A stretch of DNA of 64,000 nt from Lachnospiraceae bacterium KGMB03038 (GTDB lineage Bacteria; Bacillota; Clostridia; Lachnospirales; Lachnospiraceae): positions 722,001 through 786,000 of the forward strand of contig CP041667.1 in the NCBI GenBank assembly GCA_007361935.1, read 5' to 3'. Under the pieces are notes generated by a model. That model searched no databases, was not told the DNA's origin, and saw only the letters and a list, made by a program, of their open reading frames with translations. Shown here in pieces: positions 59,989 through 64,000 of this stretch (the stretch's first letter is position 1; the number at the start of each line of letters is the position of its first letter). Both the position numbers and the translations under genes were made by a program.

Positions 59989-60013
59989 GCCCCCGTTATC
60001 TAACAAGGGGGGC
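59989..60013. other. oriT: oriT of Tn916/ICEBs1 type
   Basis: GCCCCC (59989-59994), GTTATCTAACAAG, GGGGGC (60008-60013): a C-run/G-run dyad around CTAACA, the pattern known for ICEBs1 and Tn916 oriT recognised by NicK/Orf20. Sits upstream of the Orf20-like relaxase gene as expected. Confidence 0.75.
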
Positions 60014-60138
60014 ACAAGTAACTGGAAACTATATTCCGCAAGGCGTAAAAATCCTTTGTTTATGCGCTGTAACAGCATTTCCAAAGTGTGATTTAAAATG
60101 CGCCTGCTTTACCATATAAATGGAATACTGCATATCTG

Positions 60139-60172
60139 AGGACAGTTGATTTCATATTGACTGTCCTTTTTT
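60139..60172 (+). terminator. Terminator upstream of the MobT-like gene
   Basis: AGGACAGT (60139-60146) pairs with ACTGTCCT (60160-60167), followed by TTTTT. Confidence 0.75.
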
Positions 60173-60202
60173 CATGCAACGAAACGAAAGGACGAGTGAT
60201 TT

Positions 60203-61414
60203 ATGAATAATGATTTTATACAGGAACTGAAAGAAAAGCGTGAACGCTATGGCGTATCACAGTCAAGGCTGGCGGTTGCCTGCAGTATCAGCCGTGAATA
60301 CTATAACCGCATTGAAAACGGCAAGACACAGCTCACAGAAGCCTTAAAAGAGGAACTAAAGAAACAGATAGAACGCTTCAATCCAGAAGAACCGCTGTTC
60401 CTGCTCATTGATTATTTCAGAGTGCGTTTCCCTACTACGGACGCATTGACAGTAATACAGAGTGTTATGCACCTTAAAGAGAAATATTTTCTCCATGAGG
60501 ACTATGGGAAATACGGCTATGAGGAAAGTTATCTCTTGGGTGATATTCAGGTCATGGTTTCCCACAATGAAGTGTTGGGTGTTCTTATGGAAATGAAAGG
60601 AAAAGGCTGTCGTCAAATGGAAAGCTATCTGCTGGCGCAGGAGCGAAGCTGGTATGATTTTATGCTGGACTGTCTGACTGCCGGCGGTGTGGTGAAGCGT
60701 CTTGACCTTGCGGTCAATGACCGTGTGGGTATCTTAAATATACCAAAACTGATTGAAAAATGGGAACGTGGCGAAGCTGTTTCCCGTTTCCGTGGGGAGA
60801 AAGGCTACAAAGGCACACAGAAAAATGGTGATGATATTCCAGAGAGCACAGGAAATACCCTCTATATCGGGTCTACAAAAAGCGAACTGTATTTCTGTCT
60901 ATATGAAAAAGACCATGAACAGTACCACAAGAACGGTACAGACATGGAAACGACAGAAATCAAGAACCGTTTCGAGATACGTCTGAAGAATGAACGAGCC
61001 TATCATGCCGTTGCGGATATGCTGACCTATTATGATGTGGAGCGCACCGCCTTTTCTATCATCAATCATTATGTCCGCTTTGTTGACCGTGAGAACGGCA
61101 AGCCTAAGAGCAAGTGGAAATTAAATGCTGACTGGGCGTGGTTCATTGGGGAGCATAGGGAAAAAATAAGGCTGACTACACAGCCAGAGCCGTTCACTCT
61201 GCAAAAGGCGTTGAATTGGCTACACAGACAAGTCGCTCCGACACTGAAAATGGTGGAAGAACTGGACAAACAGAATAATACCACCATACTCCGTGATATG
61301 CTGGATAATACGGTACTAAAGGAAAAACATAAACATTTGTTACTACTGGAAAAATCAAAGCCAGAGGACAGGATAGATACCGCCGTTTCATCAGAAAATG
61401 ACGGTATTTTTTGA
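60203..61414 (+). CDS. MOBT-type relaxase/replication initiator (Tn916 Orf20-like)
   Basis: 403 aa. N-terminal XRE helix-turn-helix (RERYGVSQSRLAVACSISREYYNRIENGKTQL) fused to a Rep_trans domain (FLLIDYFRVRFPTTD...RLDLAVNDRVGILNIPKLIEKWERGEAVSRFRG...TLYIGSTKSELYFCLYEKDHEQ). This is the layout of Orf20 of Tn916 and NicK of ICEBs1, which nick oriT for transfer and rolling-circle replication. RBS AAAGGACGAG upstream. Confidence 0.88.
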   Translation: MNNDFIQELKEKRERYGVSQSRLAVACSISREYYNRIENGKTQLTEALKEELKKQIERFNPEEPLFLLIDYFRVRFPTTDALTVIQSVMHLKEKYFLHEDYGKYGYEESYLLGDIQVMVSHNEVLGVLMEMKGKGCRQMESYLLAQERSWYDFMLDCLTAGGVVKRLDLAVNDRVGILNIPKLIEKWERGEAVSRFRGEKGYKGTQKNGDDIPESTGNTLYIGSTKSELYFCLYEKDHEQYHKNGTDMETTEIKNRFEIRLKNERAYHAVADMLTYYDVERTAFSIINHYVRFVDRENGKPKSKWKLNADWAWFIGEHREKIRLTTQPEPFTLQKALNWLHRQVAPTLKMVEELDKQNNTTILRDMLDNTVLKEKHKHLLLLEKSKPEDRIDTAVSSENDGIF

Positions 61415-62228
61415 TTTCACGCAACAAAACCGCTTCTTCCGTACAGATATGAGGTGAAAGAAGAAAATTAACGATTATGAGGTTAGCAGACGGATAGTTG
61501 CTGTACCGATAGGAAGTGAAAAGAAGAAAATTCATTAGAAATTGCCAGAAATATATCTCTCATTTGTATTGATGATAGAGAGAGGAAAATGTTTGAAAGT
61601 TGGCAGTAACCGCAGTCGCTGGGTAGCTGTTAAGTGAAGAAAGATTTTTTCGCTTTTACTTGGCAGAACACCACTTCTGCCCCTGTATGGTACGAAAAGA
61701 AAAAACTTCTGAAATCTGGAAGCAAAAGACACTTTCCATTCCCTATATGGAGCGGAAAGAGGAAATCCGGTCGAGGATTGCCTGTATCTTATCTGTCATT
61801 CGTACTAATAGCGGAAAAAGAAAAGATTGTTTTCAATTTTGGGTATCAATCTTCCCTCTGCATAGCGAGTGTTAAGCGTAAAGAGGTTTTCTTCTTTCAA
61901 CTGTTCTTTGACAAGTGAATACAGCAGTCAGATACGTTAGACAGCCAGCGAGCCGTAACGGGCTGGTACGCCATGACCTTTTTCCGGCAAAGCGAGCGAT
62001 ACCATGCCAGCGTCCATAAAAGAGAGTTTGTCACTTCTCTTAGCCATGACCTGTGTTGTCTGATAATGATACTCCCGTACAGCCACAGCCTGAACGCTAG
62101 AAACGTCGCACGCAATGGGTACGGCTACATGAGAACCATGCAGAGGTGCAAGTCCTGTGGGCGTTGACAATCGCCGTCTGACTGCTTCAACAGTCCAAAA
62201 CGAAAAGAGGTGATGTGTTATTGATAAA
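61415..62228. other. 800-bp non-coding region
   Basis: No convincing gene on either strand; open frames have unnatural composition. It holds several stem-loops (for example CCAGC/GCTGG near 61943-61965) and a stretch near 62140 (CAGAGGTGCAAGTCCTGTGGGCG) that looks like part of a structured RNA. Possibly a double-strand or single-strand replication origin, or a regulatory RNA. Confidence 0.45.
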
Positions 62229-62390
62229 ATGACAGAAAAAGAAGATACGGGAAATGCGACAGTCAAGAAGCGTCTGGCTTATGGAAAGACACGAATTATC
62301 ATAAAAGAACATTTTTCAGAGCAAGGGAAAACGATTGACGAACTGTGGACAGATGTTCTTCTGGAAAAAGCAAAGCAGACAACAGCGTGA
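62229..62390 (+). CDS. TnpW-like small transposon protein
   Basis: 53 aa from ATG 62229. TVKKRLAYGKTRIIIKEHFSEQGKTIDELWTDVLLEKAK resembles the TnpW family (short beta strands with a HFS...ti.e... pattern) encoded before recombinase genes in Firmicutes elements. No strong RBS at ideal spacing (AGAGGTG lies about 18 nt upstream). Confidence 0.5.
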   Translation: MTEKEDTGNATVKKRLAYGKTRIIIKEHFSEQGKTIDELWTDVLLEKAKQTTA

Positions 62391-62405
62391 GAAAAAGGGG
62401 CAGAG

Positions 62406-62501
62406 ATGAAAAATATATTGAATGAGGAAAAATGCCCGTGTTATACTTTATCTGCAAGCAGGTATTGTAAACATGGGTTGGTTATAGAGGAGGATAACTG
62501 A
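62406..62501 (+). CDS. Short Cys/His peptide gene before the recombinase
   Basis: 31 aa, ATG 62406, GGGGCAGAG upstream. Product has CPCYTLSASRYCKHG, a potential metal-binding cluster. Its stop lies 2 nt before the recombinase ATG, so it could be a leader or coupled peptide. Weak support beyond position. Confidence 0.4.
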   Translation: MKNILNEEKCPCYTLSASRYCKHGLVIEEDN

Positions 62502-62503
62502 CA

Positions 62504-64000
62504 ATGAAACAACAGATTTACAATACTGCACTTTATCTTAGGCTGAGCCGTGATGATGAATTACAGGGGGAAAGCTCCAGTATCACGACACAGAGAAGTA
62601 TGCTCCGCTCCTATGCCAGAGAACACCATTTGAACGTTATTGACGAGTACATAGATGACGGGTGGTCGGGAACAAACTTTGACAGACCGGATTTTCAGCG
62701 CATGATTGCAGATATTGAAGCCGGAAAAATCAACTGTGTAGTTACAAAAGACCTCTCCCGTCTTGGCAGAAATTACATTATGACGGGGCAGTACACGGAA
62801 CTGTACTTCCCCAGCCATAATGTCCGCTACATAGCGGTTGACGACGGCGTGGACAGTGAAAAAGGCGAGAGCGAAATTGCACCGTTTAAGAACATCATCA
62901 ATGAGTGGGTGGCACGAGATACCAGCCGTAAAGTAAAATCTGCCTTTAAGACAAAATTTGCAGAGGGCGCACACTATGGGGCATATGCTCCGATTGGCTA
63001 CAAGAAGCACCCGGAAATCAAAGGGAAGATTATCCCAGATGATGAAACAAGGTGGATTGTGGAGAAGATATTTTCACTTGCCTATCAGGGCAACGGCGGG
63101 GCGAAAATCACAAAGACGCTGATTGAAGAAAAAGTACCCACTCCCTCTTGGATAAACTACCAGAGATACGGAACATTCGCACATATCTTCGCAAATGCGC
63201 CGGAGAGCAAGCGTTACACATGGACAATAGCACAGGTCAAGACGATACTGAAAAACGAAGTCTACATAGGAAACAGCGTGCATAACAAACAGTCTACTAT
63301 CTCTTTCAAGAACAAGAAGAAAGTCCGCAAGCCGGAAAGTGAATGGTTCAGAGTGGAGAATACCCATGAAGCGATCATTGACAAGGACGTGTTCTACCGT
63401 GTGCAGGAGCTTATCAAGTCCAGACGCCGACAGAGAAAGAACAAGGAAACACAGATATTCGCCGGACTTGTCAAATGCGCTGACTGTGGCTGGTCTATGA
63501 GGTTTGGGACGAATACCGCCAACAAAACGCCTTACAGCTATTACGCTTGCAGTTTTTACGGGCAGTTTGGCAAAGGTTACTGTTCTATGCACTATATCCG
63601 CTATGACGTGCTGTATCAAGCGGTACTGGAAAGACTTCAATTCTGGGCGAGAGCCGTACAGCAGGACGAGGAAATGGTCTTGAAGAAGATACAGAAAGCT
63701 GGAAACGCACAGAGATTGCAGACAAAGAAAAAAGCAGAAACGGCACTGAAAAAGGCAGAGAGCCGACAAAAAGAAGTTGACCGCTTATTCCTTAAAATGT
63801 ACGAGGACAGAGCCAGCGGAAAGATAACAGAGCGTAATTTCGTCATGTTATCCAGTAAATATCAGCAGGAACAGATAGAGCTGGAAGAACAGACAGCAAG
63901 CCTAAGTGAAGAAATACGAAAAATGGAACAAGAAATGATAGGCGCAGAGAAATGGGTGGAACTCATCAAAGAAAATGCAGTACCTAAGGAACTGACCGCT
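62504..64000 (+). CDS. Large serine recombinase, TndX/Tn5397-like (3' end outside window)
   Basis: 499 codons in the window, still open. N-terminal resolvase domain with catalytic Ser in YLRLSRDDELQGESSSITTQ, the RLGRNY motif (SRLGRNYIMTGQYTELYFP), a recombinase domain (GYKKHPEIKGKIIPDDETRWIVEKIF), zinc ribbon (CADCGWSMRFG...YYACSFY...C) and a C-terminal coiled coil (from about 400). This is the TndX-type integrase/excisionase of clostridial transposons. RBS AGAGGAGGA at 62486-62494. Probably mobilises the tail module and possibly the whole composite. Confidence 0.93.
   Translation, partial: MKQQIYNTALYLRLSRDDELQGESSSITTQRSMLRSYAREHHLNVIDEYIDDGWSGTNFDRPDFQRMIADIEAGKINCVVTKDLSRLGRNYIMTGQYTELYFPSHNVRYIAVDDGVDSEKGESEIAPFKNIINEWVARDTSRKVKSAFKTKFAEGAHYGAYAPIGYKKHPEIKGKIIPDDETRWIVEKIFSLAYQGNGGAKITKTLIEEKVPTPSWINYQRYGTFAHIFANAPESKRYTWTIAQVKTILKNEVYIGNSVHNKQSTISFKNKKKVRKPESEWFRVENTHEAIIDKDVFYRVQELIKSRRRQRKNKETQIFAGLVKCADCGWSMRFGTNTANKTPYSYYACSFYGQFGKGYCSMHYIRYDVLYQAVLERLQFWARAVQQDEEMVLKKIQKAGNAQRLQTKKKAETALKKAESRQKEVDRLFLKMYEDRASGKITERNFVMLSSKYQQEQIELEEQTASLSEEIRKMEQEMIGAEKWVELIKENAVPKELTA

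Larger units (their letters stand above)
59860..60202. other. Non-coding region before MobT-like gene, with oriT
   Basis: No gene. It contains several hairpins (GCCAGC-TTT-GCTGGC at 59927-59941; GGCGAGC/GCGAGCC near 59964), the oriT-like site at 59989-60013 and a terminator at 60139-60172. Confidence 0.6.
13815..64000. mobile_element. Composite integrative conjugative element (right end outside window)
   Basis: From about 13.8 kb the sequence leaves host-like composition and encodes a full conjugation system: partition proteins, VirD4, VirB6, PrgI, VirB4, CHAP hydrolase, topoisomerase III, SNF2/methylase, MobC and a MOBP relaxase. From about 55.0 kb an AT-rich Tn916-related module with a second relaxase and a large serine recombinase follows. 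I found no second copy of the rpsI end and no other integrase, so exact ends are unknown. The two parts may be separate elements, one inside or beside the other. Confidence 0.85.

Noticed and set aside
61634..61918. 94-aa frame upstream of the recombinase
   Set aside because: Composition (Lys/Phe/Ser-rich) looks non-coding and no RBS is visible; the overlapping frames are equally weak.

Overview
The window looks like part of a Lachnospiraceae (gut Clostridia) chromosome carrying a large integrative and conjugative element (ICE). The host assignment is an inference from the style of the S13 kb host genes (rplM-rpsI, MATE, ECF sigma/DUF4179) and the moderate base composition; no rRNA or tRNA is present to confirm it.

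Host part (1-13.8 kb). A plus-strand operon (2-6724) encodes the 3' part of a eukaryotic-like Ser/Thr kinase with a TPR tail, a 50-residue membrane peptide, a membrane protein with an FHA-like tail, three zinc-ribbon proteins (one ending in a glycan-binding-like domain) and an M15 peptidase lipoprotein. Then come a flavin reductase-like protein, an ECF sigma/DUF4179 pair, a GH13 glucanohydrolase (minus), a lipoprotein, a MATE exporter (minus) and rplM-rpsI.

GC-rich ICE backbone (about 13.8-55.0 kb), starting just after the rpsI terminator: ParA/ParB, a replication-type protein, a Bro-N antirepressor, PcfB, VirD4, Maff2 pilin-like protein, VirB6, PrgI, VirB4, a CHAP hydrolase, DUF4315/DUF4366 proteins, topoisomerase III, a CHC2/antirestriction fusion, a 2673-residue methylase/SNF2 protein, DUF3849, MobC and a MOBP relaxase. 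Together these form a complete type IV transfer system. Cargo is interspersed: an MT-A70 methyltransferase, a PAPS reductase-like protein, an FRG-domain protein, an AlbA/ATPase regulator and an IS1182-type insertion sequence.

The most unusual features: both motor ATPase genes are split by self-splicing introns. virD4 holds a 2.7 kb group II intron with its reverse transcriptase, and virB4 holds a 339-nt ORF-less RNA that folds as a group I intron (P3, P4-P6, P7, P8, P9 can be traced by eye; exon ends in U, intron ends in G). A complete tnpV gene with its own ribosome binding site is nested out of frame inside the SNF2 gene.

AT-rich tail (55.0-64.0 kb): a Tn916-related module with an Orf9-like repressor, Orf7-like sigma factor, broken Orf8-like gene, an ICEBs1/Tn916-type oriT and an Orf20/MobT-like relaxase, carrying a WYL regulator - YoaP acetyltransferase - radical SAM cassette with a shared palindromic operator, and ending in a TndX-like large serine recombinase cut by the window edge. 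This is probably a second (mobilizable) element fused to the ICE, so the window carries two relaxases and two candidate transfer origins.
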